Assembly (NCBI GenBank): GCA_943327755.2
Contig: CALPYF020000021.1
Coordinates: 1-64,000, forward strand
Reading direction: 5' to 3'
Source: Deinococcus hopiensis KR-140
Lineage (GTDB): Bacteria; Deinococcota; Deinococci; Deinococcales; Deinococcaceae
Length of the DNA stretch: 64,000 nt
Part shown: positions 24,448 through 37,765 of the stretch, one piece after another
How positions within the stretch are numbered: the stretch's first letter is position 1
How the letters are laid out: each line of letters begins with the position of its first letter
Made by a program: the position numbers and the translations under genes
The notes under the pieces: generated by a model
Databases searched by the model: none
Told to the model about the DNA's origin: nothing
The model's input: the letters and a program-made list of their open reading frames with translations, nothing else

Positions 24448-24580
24448 ACGGACTCCGGTTGGAAGGTTTGCAAAATCTTTCAACCCGAGCGGATGCGAGA
24501 AAGAGCGAAACGGGTTCCGGGCGTGGAGTTGGCAACCCGGTGAAGTTCCGGGTTGTGAACGAAACAGACGGAATCCGTAT
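24448..24580. repeat. Palindromic repeat element, copy 1 (MITE-like)
   Basis: About 133 bases closely related to 44441-44595. Its ends are inverted copies (ACGGACTCCGGTTG and, read backward, ATACGGATTCCGTCTG). Inside are conserved blocks GGTTTGCAAAA, CCCGAGCGGA and CGGGTTCCGGGCGTGGAG, and a hairpin CAACCCGG/CCGGGTTG at 24533-24555. The octamer TCAGACGG occurs at both edges (24444-24451, 24580-24587). The element ends at the yvcK stop codon. Confidence 0.7.
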
Positions 24581-25944
24581 CAGACGGTCTGGTCGCGGCG
24601 GGGCGCGGCGTACAGCAGCGCCTGGGCCAGGGCGGCCGGGTCGTGGCGGGCCTGGCCGGGGTGCAGCAGGGGCAGAATCACGCTGCGGCCGCGCAGGTCG
24701 CGACTGGCGCCGCTGAGGCTCAGCAGGTGGGCGCCCTCGGCGGCGTAACGGGCGATCACGTCCCGGGGCGGGACGGCGTTGTTCACCAGTACGCAGTCGG
24801 GCGTGCGGCCCAGGTGGCGGGTGATGGCCTGCACGTGCGCTTCGAGGGTCAGGTCGTCGGTCTCGCCGGGTTCGGTCATCAGGCTCGCCACGTAGATCAG
24901 CGGGGCGGGGGTCTGCCGCAGGGCCTGCGCGACGGCGGGGACGAGCAGCGCGGGGATGATGCTGGTGTACAGGCTGCCGGGCCCCAGGACGATCTGGTCG
25001 GCGTCCCGGATGGCCTGCACGACCTCGGGCAGGGCGGGCAGGTCCGGCGGATCGAGGGTCACGTGGTCGATACGGGACGGGCTGACCTGCGTGGCGAACT
25101 GGCTCTCGCCGCGCACGGTGCGGCCGTCTTTCAGGTGGGCGACCAGGGTGGGGGGCTCGGTGGCGGCGGGGTACACGCGGCCGCGGATGCGCAGCACCTC
25201 GTGAATGTCGAGCATGGCGTCGCTGAGGCTGCCTTCCTGCTCGCTCAGCGTGGCGAGCATCAGGTTCCCGAAGGTGTGGCCCTGGATGCCGTCCCCGCGC
25301 GCGAAGCGGTGCAGCAGCAGGCGGGCCATGACGGGACTGTCGCTCAGGGCGGCGTAGCAGTCGGTCAGGTCGCCGGGGGCGATCATGTCCAGGGACTGGC
25401 GCAGGCGGCCGCTGCTGCCGCCATCGTCGGCGACGGTCACGATGGCGGTGGTGTTCCCGGTGTGGACGCGCAGACCTGACAGCAGGTTGGACATGCCGGT
25501 GCCGCCGCCCAGGGTCACGATACGTGGGCCGCGGGACAGGTGACGGTTCTGGTACATGAGGTCCACGGCCTGTTCGGGCGCGGTGCCGGTGCCACGCAGC
25601 ACCGAGCGGTTGAGCATCATGATGCTCCACAGCGCCCCGAACAGCGCGAGCAGCATCAGGACGACGCCGCCCACGTACAGCGGCATGACCTCGGGGCGGA
25701 TCAGGGCGTTCACCCACAGGATCCAGCGGGTGGCGGTGAAGTGCAGCGGGCCGGTCCAGGTGAAGTGCAGCACGCCCACCGCGCCGATCAGGGTGCAGAT
25801 GACGAACAGCGCCAGCCAGCGTTTGACCCCCAGGCCCGGCGACATCCACATGCGCGCGCGGCGAGTAGCGTGCTGGCCGCGCGCGAGCAGTTCGCGGCGG
25901 CGGGTTTCCGGCGGGACGGGGTGCGGGAGGGGCGGATCACTCAT
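24580..25944 (-). CDS. yvcK: YvcK/CofD-like regulator with N-terminal membrane anchor
   Basis: A 454-residue protein of the YvcK (GlmR-like) family, structurally related to CofD and known in other bacteria to bind UDP-GlcNAc and to influence gluconeogenic growth and cell-envelope synthesis. The core begins PRIVTLGGGTGMSNLLSGLR (about residue 140) and includes VTVADDGGSSGRLR, GNLMLATL and GPGSLYTSIIPALL. The first 110 residues hold two membrane helices (about 42-62, 88-110), which short YvcK proteins lack. It overlaps rapZ by eight bases and follows it, the usual rapZ-yvcK order. whiA is not present next to it. Confidence 0.9.
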   Translation of the reverse strand: MSDPPLPHPVPPETRRRELLARGQHATRRARMWMSPGLGVKRWLALFVICTLIGAVGVLHFTWTGPLHFTATRWILWVNALIRPEVMPLYVGGVVLMLLALFGALWSIMMLNRSVLRGTGTAPEQAVDLMYQNRHLSRGPRIVTLGGGTGMSNLLSGLRVHTGNTTAIVTVADDGGSSGRLRQSLDMIAPGDLTDCYAALSDSPVMARLLLHRFARGDGIQGHTFGNLMLATLSEQEGSLSDAMLDIHEVLRIRGRVYPAATEPPTLVAHLKDGRTVRGESQFATQVSPSRIDHVTLDPPDLPALPEVVQAIRDADQIVLGPGSLYTSIIPALLVPAVAQALRQTPAPLIYVASLMTEPGETDDLTLEAHVQAITRHLGRTPDCVLVNNAVPPRDVIARYAAEGAHLLSLSGASRDLRGRSVILPLLHPGQARHDPAALAQALLYAAPRRDQTV

Positions 25945-26776
25945 GGGGTTCTTTCATGTCGCGGTGATCCATGATATCGACGTGCAGGTCCTTCAGGTCG
26001 TGCGCCAGCCGCGCCGCGACGGCCACGCTGCGATGCTGCCCGCCGGTGCAGCCGATCGCGACGGTGTACCCGTGGCGGCCCGTGGTGCGGGCGCGTTCGG
26101 CGGCGACCCTCACGAAGTCGCGCAGGTCGGCATAGAACTGCTCGCTGGCCTCGCCCTGGAAGGCGTACGCGGCGACCTCGGGGTCCAGGCCGGTGCGGGG
26201 GCGCAGTTCCGGATCGTAGTAGGGGTTGGGCAGGCTGCGCACGTCCAGCACGAGGTCCGCGTCGCGGGGCGGGGCATGCTTGAACCCGAAGGACATCAGG
26301 CGCAGGTGGAAGTCGTGTTCCAGCCGAAAGACCCGCAGGACCTGCGCGGCGAGGTCCTTGGCGCTCAGGGCGGTCGTGTCGATCACGGTGTCCGCGATGG
26401 AGCGCAGCGGGGCGAGCAGTTCGCGTTCCCGCGCGAAGTCGAACATCAGGTTCTCCCCGAGCGGATGCTCGCGGCGGGTGAAGTTGTAGCGTTTGAGCAG
26501 CACGTCGTCGTTCGCTTCGAGGAACAGGACGCGCAGGTCCTCGCGGCGGCGTGAGAGGCGCACGTAGCTGTCCTCCAGCGCGCCCATGAAGTCGCGGGTG
26601 CGGACGTCGGTGCTGATGGCCACGCGGGTCAGGCCGCGGGCGTGCACGAGGTCATGCATGGCGCCCCACAGTTCGGGCGGGAGGTTGTCCGTGATGAAGA
26701 ACCCGGCGTCTTCCAGGGTTCGCAGGGCGGTGCTTTTTCCACTGCCGGACAGACCGGACACGACGACAAACGGCAT
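25937..26776 (-). CDS. rapZ: RapZ-family nucleotide-binding regulator
   Basis: A 279-residue P-loop protein of the RapZ/YvcJ family. In E. coli it is an RNase adaptor controlling GlmS synthesis; elsewhere its role is less clear. Walker A is GLSGSGKST (about residues 8-16). The C-terminal domain has DVRSLPNPYYDPELRPRTG and the conserved GCTGGQHRSVAVA near 243. TACACT lies six bases before the ATG (26783-26788 on the opposite strand), so translation is probably leaderless. yvcK overlaps its end. Confidence 0.93.
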   Translation of the reverse strand: MPFVVVSGLSGSGKSTALRTLEDAGFFITDNLPPELWGAMHDLVHARGLTRVAISTDVRTRDFMGALEDSYVRLSRRREDLRVLFLEANDDVLLKRYNFTRREHPLGENLMFDFARERELLAPLRSIADTVIDTTALSAKDLAAQVLRVFRLEHDFHLRLMSFGFKHAPPRDADLVLDVRSLPNPYYDPELRPRTGLDPEVAAYAFQGEASEQFYADLRDFVRVAAERARTTGRHGYTVAIGCTGGQHRSVAVAARLAHDLKDLHVDIMDHRDMKEPHE

Positions 26777-26836
26777 GGGTGCAGTGTAGCCCGCGCCTGC
26801 CGGGCGTCCCGTGACGGGACCGTCATGGAACGTGAA

Positions 26837-26869
26837 CGCCGCCCGGCGCGTGGGGGCGCGCGGGCGGCG
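26837..26869 (-). terminator. Hairpin terminator after metG
   Basis: CGCCGCCC (26837-26844) pairs with GGGCGGCG (26862-26869), with an inner CGCG pairing. There is no T-run. It lies 31 bases beyond the metG stop. Confidence 0.5.
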
Positions 26870-26899
26870 GTGCCGGGTCAGTGGCGGGTCAGTGCCGGT

Positions 26900-28906
<2,007 letters not shown>

Positions 28907-29104
28907 GGGCGTCCTTCCTTCCCCGCCCGCGCCCCGGGGTGGGGGCGGCGGGCGGGCAGCCCGTTCAGGATACGGGCTGCGGACTGGGGCGTGAATGGCG
29001 GGCGGGGCGCCTGACCTGATCAGAACGCCCCGCGCGGTCGCTGCTCGTGGTCAGCGCCCGGGGGGCATTCGCATCATCAGGCGGGCAGTCATGACACCCA
29101 GTGT
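28907..29104 (-). promoter_or_regulatory. Structured 5' leader of metG, possible attenuator
   Basis: On the minus strand TACACT (29104-29099) is a -10 box seven bases before a 13-codon ORF. After it, 29026-29033 can pair with 29002-29009 (8 bp, G+C only). Alternatively 29051-29059, the end of the mini-ORF, can pair with 29005-29014 (9 bp, one bulge); 29077-29083, at the Met codons, can also pair with 29008-29014. These pairings exclude each other. Two more hairpins follow: 28956-28964/28972-28980 (9 bp) and 28923-28935/28942-28955 (13 bp, one bulge), the latter just before the metG ribosome binding site. No T-run is present. Confidence 0.5.
29051..29092 (-). CDS. Methionine-rich leader peptide upstream of metG
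   Basis: A 13-codon open frame reading MTARLMMRMPPGR and then TGA. Four of thirteen residues are Met, three of them clustered at codons 6, 7 and 9. There is no Shine-Dalgarno, but TACACT lies seven bases before the ATG, as expected for a leaderless message in Deinococcus. Its position in front of methionyl-tRNA synthetase suggests that ribosome stalling at Met codons senses uncharged tRNA-Met. Conservation has not been checked, and a chance ORF is possible. Confidence 0.45.
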   Translation of the reverse strand: MTARLMMRMPPGR

Positions 29105-29336
29105 ACCGCCCAGTCGCCCTGCGCGCGTGCGCTGTCTGGCCGGGTGAAGCCGCTGCACCAGCTCCATAAGGGGCAGGGCACGCGTAGGCCCGGGTGTCTA
29201 GGCAGACCTGCACCCGGTCCAGAGTTCCGCCGTTACCTTCCGGGCGGAATCCCATTCATTCCTCGACCCGGCCCCAGGGGGCCACCGTCCTGCATTCCGT
29301 CATCCACGTTCCCACTCACTTCCCCCGGAGGTTGCC
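29105..29336. other. Gap between the metG leader and the protease gene
   Basis: 232 bases that should hold the upstream part of the metG promoter and the promoter of the plus-strand protease. I see no convincing gene, RNA or repeat. A frame on the minus strand across 28965-29255 lacks codon character and overlaps the leader. Confidence 0.5.
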
Positions 29337-30272
29337 ATGCGCCGTACCCTGCCTGCCCTGACCCTGCTGTCCCTGACCGCCCTGCTCGCCTCCTGCGGCA
29401 GCTCGCCCGCCAGCGTGCAGGCCACCGAACCTGCGCCCGGCGCCGTGAACGTCGCGGACCTGCCCGTCGACCCGTACGCGAAGACGGCAGCCCTCCAGCC
29501 GCAGGCGACCGAGACGTACAGCATCACCCTGAACTTCGCCTCGGGCAGCGACACCAGCGTCGTGAACGCCATGAAGGCCGCCGCGAGCCGCTGGCAGGGC
29601 GTGATCACCCAGGGTCAGCCGGACCTGACCGTCAGCATCCCCGCGAACAGCTGCGGCAGCAACGCCGCGTACAGCGGCACCATCGACGACATCCTGGTCT
29701 TCACCGGGAACAAGAGCATCGACGGCCCCGGCGGCATCCTCGCCCAGAGCGGCCCGTGCAGCGTGCGCAGCAGCACCGGCCTGACCACGTATTCCACGCT
29801 GGTGTTCGACACCGCCGACCTCGCGAACTTCAGCAGCCAGCTGTCCGACATCGCCGTGCACGAGCTGGGGCACTCGCTGGGCATCGGGTCGCTGTGGTCG
29901 CGCTTCGGGCTGGTCAGCGGCGTGAACACCACCAACCCCATCTACAAGGGCGCGAACGGCGTGCGGGAGTACCGCGCGGCGGGCGGCACGCTCAGCACCG
30001 TGCCGGTCGAGAACCAGGGCGGCAGCGGCACGGCAGGCGCGCACTGGCGCGAAACGACCTTCAAGACCGAGCTGATGACCGGCTACCTGAACGGCGGCGT
30101 GAAAAACCCCCTGAGCCGCATCAGCGTCGGGTCGCTGCAGGACATGGGCTACGCCGTGAATTACGCCGCGGCCGACGCCTACACCGTCCCGGCCACCACC
30201 GCGCAGACCCTGGAAGGACTGGAGCTGAGCGGCCGCGAGCAGATCATCACGCCCAGGTACCGCACCGAGTAA
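29337..30272 (+). CDS. Leishmanolysin-like zinc metalloprotease lipoprotein
   Basis: A 311-residue predicted lipoprotein (LLASCGSS lipobox near residue 20) with a metalloprotease domain. HELGHSLGIG (about residues 180-189) is an HExxH zinc site of the metzincin type. TELMTGYLNGG and NPLSRISVGSLQDMGYAVN near the C-terminus match the third-ligand and Met-turn region of leishmanolysin (M8)-like bacterial proteins. The N-terminal part ETYSITLNFASGSDTSVVN and a row of small residues are also usual for this group. The start has GGAGG at 29326-29330. It probably degrades external protein, but the substrate is unknown. Confidence 0.82.
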   Translation: MRRTLPALTLLSLTALLASCGSSPASVQATEPAPGAVNVADLPVDPYAKTAALQPQATETYSITLNFASGSDTSVVNAMKAAASRWQGVITQGQPDLTVSIPANSCGSNAAYSGTIDDILVFTGNKSIDGPGGILAQSGPCSVRSSTGLTTYSTLVFDTADLANFSSQLSDIAVHELGHSLGIGSLWSRFGLVSGVNTTNPIYKGANGVREYRAAGGTLSTVPVENQGGSGTAGAHWRETTFKTELMTGYLNGGVKNPLSRISVGSLQDMGYAVNYAAADAYTVPATTAQTLEGLELSGREQIITPRYRTE

Positions 30273-30356
30273 CCCGGGAAAGTGCGGCGCGCCCCGGCCG
30301 GACGTCAAGCCCGGCCTCCCACGGTTCCGCCTTGACGGGCAGCCCACGCAGCCGGG

Positions 30357-30983
30357 ATGCTGGGAGCAATGGCGCGCAAGGTGAACCCCATCCAGGATCG
30401 ACTGCGGCGCGCGGCGCTGGAACGGGCGGCGTACCTGGCGATCTACGAGCGGGGCTACGCGGGCGTGACCCTGGCGGATATCGCCGCGCACGCCGGGGTG
30501 AGCCGGGGCACCCTCGTGTACCACTTTGGGAGCCGGGCGGGCCTGCTCGCGGCCGTCATGCGGCGCTTTTCCCGCACCATCGCGGTGGCCACGCGCCGCG
30601 CCGTGCGGCAGGCCAGCACGCCGGAGGGCAAACTGCGGGCCTACGTGGACAATCAGTTCTACGGTCTGGTGAACACCCGCAGGTTCTACACGGTGTCCCT
30701 GGATTTCCTGGCGGCCGCCACGCGCGACGCGGACCTGATGGAGATGCAGCGCGCCTTCCTGGCCGAGTCGCTGGCAGTGGATCTGGAACTGGCGCACCTG
30801 ACCGGCACGGCCGGCACCGAGGGCCGCGCGCGGCTCCTGCGGGCCATCGTGGAGGGCCTGAGCGTGCGTTTCCTGGCGGACCCGGCGCCGGATCTGGCGG
30901 TCTACCGCGCCGACTGCATGACAGGCCTGCGGGCTGTCCTGGGCTGGCCCCCGGACAGCCCGGGTGTGCCGGCCCCGGATTGA
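30357..30983 (+). CDS. TetR-family transcriptional regulator
   Basis: A 208-residue one-component regulator. The helix-turn-helix is GVTLADIAAHAGVSRGTLVYHF (about residues 37-58), a typical TetR N-terminus. The remaining helical domain would bind an unknown ligand and dimerise; the overall look is BetI-like. ATG 30357 is used, but ATG 30369 (MARKVNPIQD) is equally possible. No neighbour points to a target: the upstream gene is a protease and the downstream gene is convergent. A strong hairpin follows. Confidence 0.88.
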   Translation: MLGAMARKVNPIQDRLRRAALERAAYLAIYERGYAGVTLADIAAHAGVSRGTLVYHFGSRAGLLAAVMRRFSRTIAVATRRAVRQASTPEGKLRAYVDNQFYGLVNTRRFYTVSLDFLAAATRDADLMEMQRAFLAESLAVDLELAHLTGTAGTEGRARLLRAIVEGLSVRFLADPAPDLAVYRADCMTGLRAVLGWPPDSPGVPAPD

Positions 30984-30990
30984 GGTCCGC

Positions 30991-31019
30991 CCACCCCGCT
31001 CGGCCGCCGGGCGGGGTGG
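30991..31019 (+). terminator. Hairpin terminator after the TetR gene
   Basis: CCACCCCGC (30991-30999) pairs with GCGGGGTGG (31011-31019). It lies seven bases after the stop. There is no T-run. Confidence 0.6.
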
Positions 31020-31136
31020 CACCCCCCGAGTGCGTCGCCGACCGGCCTGCAGGCGGAAAGGCCAGGGCACCCCGGCCTTGCGCTCACGCCCGGTCTGTTC
31101 GGGCAGGTCTGGCACTGAATTGTGCGGGCAGATCGG

Positions 31137-32930
31137 TCAGCGGGACGAGCCGCTGGCGAACTCGGAGTTACCACCCAGTTTCAGCAGCTGGGCCACATTC
31201 ACGGGGAACAGCGCCGTCTGTCCGCCCACACTGAGGGTCACGCCCTGTCCGGGCGTCCGGGTCAGGCGGGCGGAGGCGCCCGGCAGACCGCTCAGCGCGG
31301 CCAGCGGCACGAAGGCCGCGCGGTCGAAGGTGCGCACCGTGACAGGCAGCGTCTGGTTCTGGACGCGCAGGGTGGCGGTGCGGACCGTCACGTTCCGGAC
31401 GTCCAGGCCCAGCGCCCCGGCCGCCTCGGTCAGCGGCAGGAAGAGCTGACCGTCGGCGACGCGGGCCTTCTGTCCGGACACCGCCGCGTACTGCGCCGGT
31501 GTCTGTGCGGGCTGCGCCGGCTGGGTCGGTTGGGCGGGTTGAGTCGGGCGGGTCGGCTGAGTGGGCTGCGTCGGCTGAGCAGGTTGTGTGGGCTGCGTGG
31601 GCTGGGCCGGTTGTGCGGGCTGGGCCGGTTGTGCGGGCTGCGCTGGTTGTGCGGGCTGCGCTGGTTGCATGGGCTGGGTCGGTTGCGTGGGCCGCACCGG
31701 CTGGGCAGGCGCGGTCGTTCCGGTCGTGCTGGGCTTGAGGGCAGCGAGGACCGCCGTGGCCGCCGTCCGGCGGGCCTGCGTCTGCGCCTGGAGTTCGACG
31801 GGTGTCGGCACGCGCCCGACCGGGTTCGGCCCGCCGTGGAAGGTCGTCCAGGGTCCCACGGCCAGCGGCCGCTGCTTCTGCACGATGTTCAGGCCGCCGC
31901 CGTCCGTCACGAAGTACAGGCTGCCCTGATCGCTGACGCTCAGGCCGGTGTCGATCTTCTTCCCGGTCTTGATCTGCCACAGTGCCTGCCCGGCCTTCCC
32001 GATGGCGTGCACCGTGCCGCTCAGGTCAGGCACGAGCACCGAGCCGTCACTGAGTTCCACGGCGCTGCCCGCGATACCGGCGCCGGCGCGGTAGGTCCAC
32101 TCGGTCTCACCGCTGGTGTTCACGGCGTACACGCTGCCGTCGTAACTGCCTACCACGACCAGTCCGCCGCTCGTGATGATCGGGCTGGCATTGACGAACA
32201 GGCCGGTCAGCAGCGTCCATTTGGGCTTGCCGTCGGGCGCGACGGCGTGGACGCGCCGGTCGCTGCTGCCGAAGTACACGCTGCCGTCCGGGCCGACCGC
32301 CGGGGAGCTGAACACCAGCGATCCGGCCGTGTACGTCCACTTCAGCTGGCCGTCGGGCGTCAGGGCGTGCATGCGGTTGTTCTGCGCGCCGAAGTAGATC
32401 GTGCCGTCCGGGCCGATCGCGGGGCTGCTGAACACGGGCGCGCCGACCTTGTAGGTCCACAGCGGTTTCCCGGCGGCACTCAGGGCGTGGATGGTGCCGC
32501 CTGCCGTGGCGACGATCACGCTGCCGTCGATCCGCAGCGCAGGCGTGGCGAAGATGTCCCCGTCGAGCTTCTGCTTCCACAGCAGTTTCCCGCTGGGATC
32601 GAGGGCGTAAACGGTGTCGTCGTACGACGCCGCGATGGTCACGCCCTGGGGCGTCACGATCGGGTAGGCGCGGCCGATGTCGCCCACGGGGAACATCCAT
32701 TTCTCGCTGCCCTTGGCGTCGGTGCGGTGGATCTTGGCATCGGACCCGACGAACGTGAGGTCACCGTTGCCGGAGACGGTCACGCCGGAGATCACACGCA
32801 GTTCCTTGAAGATATCCACCTTCGGCGCGGTGAACTGAGGGATGGGTGAGGGAGCAGATTGGGCGCTGGCAGCGGAAATTCCAGCCAGAGTCATCAGGAC
32901 GAGCGCAGGGAAAAAGTGGGTTTTACTCAT
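31137..32930 (-). CDS. Secreted PQQ-like beta-propeller protein with Gln-Pro repeats and stalk domain
   Basis: A 597-residue exported protein. The signal peptide ends near GISAASAQ. Residues about 35-345 contain seven or so outer-membrane BamB/PQQ-like propeller repeats, each with blocks such as GPDGTIYFGAQNNRMHAL and GKPLWTYKVGAPVFSSPA. A linker of about 75 residues made of QPA/QPT triplets follows (about 400-475). The C-terminus (about 485-597) resembles the copper amine oxidase N-terminal 'stalk' domain found on many bacterial surface proteins. No PQQ-dehydrogenase active site is seen, so a scaffold role is more likely. ATG 32930 is chosen for AAGGAG nine bases upstream. Confidence 0.8.
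   Translation of the reverse strand: MSKTHFFPALVLMTLAGISAASAQSAPSPIPQFTAPKVDIFKELRVISGVTVSGNGDLTFVGSDAKIHRTDAKGSEKWMFPVGDIGRAYPIVTPQGVTIAASYDDTVYALDPSGKLLWKQKLDGDIFATPALRIDGSVIVATAGGTIHALSAAGKPLWTYKVGAPVFSSPAIGPDGTIYFGAQNNRMHALTPDGQLKWTYTAGSLVFSSPAVGPDGSVYFGSSDRRVHAVAPDGKPKWTLLTGLFVNASPIITSGGLVVVGSYDGSVYAVNTSGETEWTYRAGAGIAGSAVELSDGSVLVPDLSGTVHAIGKAGQALWQIKTGKKIDTGLSVSDQGSLYFVTDGGGLNIVQKQRPLAVGPWTTFHGGPNPVGRVPTPVELQAQTQARRTAATAVLAALKPSTTGTTAPAQPVRPTQPTQPMQPAQPAQPAQPAQPAQPAQPAQPTQPTQPAQPTQPTQPTRPTQPAQPTQPAQPAQTPAQYAAVSGQKARVADGQLFLPLTEAAGALGLDVRNVTVRTATLRVQNQTLPVTVRTFDRAAFVPLAALSGLPGASARLTRTPGQGVTLSVGGQTALFPVNVAQLLKLGGNSEFASGSSR
31505..31690. repeat. Imperfect 9-base tandem repeat coding for Gln-Pro-Ala/Thr
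   Basis: About twenty copies of a 9-base unit that codes QPA or QPT on the minus strand, inside the propeller gene. Repeats of this kind change copy number easily, so the linker length may vary between strains. Confidence 0.75.
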
Positions 32931-33016
32931 TTTAGAATGGACTCCTTTACACACCCTTTACGGTGCTGTTCGCGGCGTGGACGAGCCCCAGGGTAGAGCC
33001 TAAGATGCGAACTGTT

Positions 33017-33538
<522 letters not shown>

Positions 33539-33560
33539 TCCAACCGCACAGCATGAGAGA

Positions 33561-33591
33561 GGGAGGCCCAGTCTGGCCTCCCCTTTCTCTT
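33561..33591 (+). terminator. Intrinsic terminator after the poly-Thr protein
   Basis: GGGAGGCC (33561-33568) pairs with GGCCTCCC (33575-33582) and is followed by CTTTCTCTT. Confidence 0.8.
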
Positions 33592-33634
33592 GTCTGTTGC
33601 CTGTCAGGCACAGGCAGCACCCATCCGTAAGAGA

Positions 33635-33676
33635 GCAGCGCGGGACGCCAGAGATCTCTCCCGCGTCCCGCGCTGC
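33635..33676 (-). terminator. Terminator after the class III aminotransferase
   Basis: The arms 33635-33648 and 33663-33676 pair perfectly over 14 bases. On the minus strand they are followed by TCTCTTACGG. Confidence 0.75.
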
Positions 33677-33686
33677 GAGCCTTCCC

Positions 33687-35048
<1,362 letters not shown>

Positions 35049-35140
35049 GGATGTTCTCCTGTGGGGAGGGGCGGCAGAGTCGCGGGCGACCCCTCCGCCC
35101 CTTCGGGGCACCTCCCCTCAAGGGGAGGCTGGTGATTCCT

Positions 35141-35196
35141 GGCTCCCCTGAAGGGGAGCTGGCCGCGTAGCGGACTGGCTGGCACAGCTGAGGGGT
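35141..35196. repeat. Interspersed double-hairpin repeat, copy B
   Basis: Inverted relative to copy A. It contains GCTCCCCT-ga-AGGGGAGC (35142-35159) followed by CTGGCCGCGTAGCGGACTGG and GAGGGGT. A second hairpin CCTCCCCTcaAGGGGAGG (35111-35127) stands in front. It lies between kamA and the aminotransferase gene, inside what may be one transcript. Confidence 0.65.
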
Positions 35197-35207
35197 TGCC
35201 CTTGCGT

Positions 35208-36617
<1,410 letters not shown>

Positions 36618-36760
36618 GGGAGAACCTCCGGTAGTGCGGCGTGAACGGGTGAAACTCGAATTGAGTGCGCCTTTATTCTCCGTGCCGGGCGGGCCGGATT
36701 GGAATGCGCGTCGCCTGTCAGGTGCGCGGGGGTCGCCGCACACCAGCCTCGCAAACGCCA

Positions 36761-36791
36761 CCCCCCACCTTCCAAATGCTAAGGTGGGGGG
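36761..36791. promoter_or_regulatory. Perfect dyad over the lrp-type ribosome binding site
   Basis: CCCCCCACCTT (36761-36771) and AAGGTGGGGGG (36781-36791) are exact complements around a 9-base loop. The right arm contains the only Shine-Dalgarno of the Lrp-family gene that starts at 36794. The dyad could be an operator for the regulator in the kamA/lrp divergent region, or an RNA hairpin hiding the ribosome binding site. Confidence 0.55.
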
Positions 36792-36793
36792 GT

Positions 36794-37255
<462 letters not shown>

Positions 37256-37291
37256 GCTCGACGTCCTCTTCGCAGTCCATTACTGTGCGGC

Positions 37292-37756
37292 ATGCCTGCC
37301 AGATCTGACCGCAAGGCCCAGCCGGACGACGCCTTCAGCGCCGAGGAACGCGCCGCCATGAAGGACCGTGCCCGCGAGGTCCGCGCCGCCCGACGGGCAA
37401 AACCCAGCGCCGACCCGGACGCGGACGTGCTGGCCCGCGTGGCTGAACTGCCGGAAGCCGAGCAGGCCCTGGCTCGGCACTTGCACGCCCTGATCCGCGA
37501 GATGGCCCCTGCCCTGACCCCACGCCTGTGGTACGGCATGCCCGCGTACGCGCTGGAGGGGAAGGTCGTGTGCTTCTATCAGGCGGCAGCGAAGTTCAAG
37601 ACCCGCTACGGCACGCTGGGGTTCAGTGACGCGGCCCGGCTGGACGACGGGGTGATGTGGCCCACGGCGTACGCCCTGACCAGCTGGACTCCGGAGAGCC
37701 GCGCGCAGGTGCAGAACCTGATCCTCCGCGCCGTCCGGGAGAGGCAGGACGGGTAA
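37292..37756 (+). CDS. DUF1801-family protein
   Basis: A 154-residue protein of the DUF1801/YdhG type. The conserved core is PALTPRLWYGMPAYALEGKVVCFYQAAAKFKTRYGTLGF (positions about 71-109), with the typical hydrophobic plus aromatic pattern. Family members include proposed iron chaperones and intracellular binding proteins; the role is unknown. The first 45 residues are charged and probably disordered. TACTGT lies five bases before the ATG. The next gene follows nine bases downstream. Confidence 0.7.
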   Translation: MPARSDRKAQPDDAFSAEERAAMKDRAREVRAARRAKPSADPDADVLARVAELPEAEQALARHLHALIREMAPALTPRLWYGMPAYALEGKVVCFYQAAAKFKTRYGTLGFSDAARLDDGVMWPTAYALTSWTPESRAQVQNLILRAVRERQDG

Positions 37757-37765
37757 GCTGCGGTC

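Noticed and set aside
28965..29255. A 96-residue minus-strand frame upstream of metG
   Set aside because: It overlaps the structured leader, lacks a ribosome binding site and has no recognisable features; the 13-codon ORF inside the region is the better candidate.
31122..32849. Long plus-strand frame antisense to the propeller gene, with repeated Gly-Leu-Arg
   Set aside because: Its repeats are the antisense of the QPA/QPT units; no start signal or known domain.
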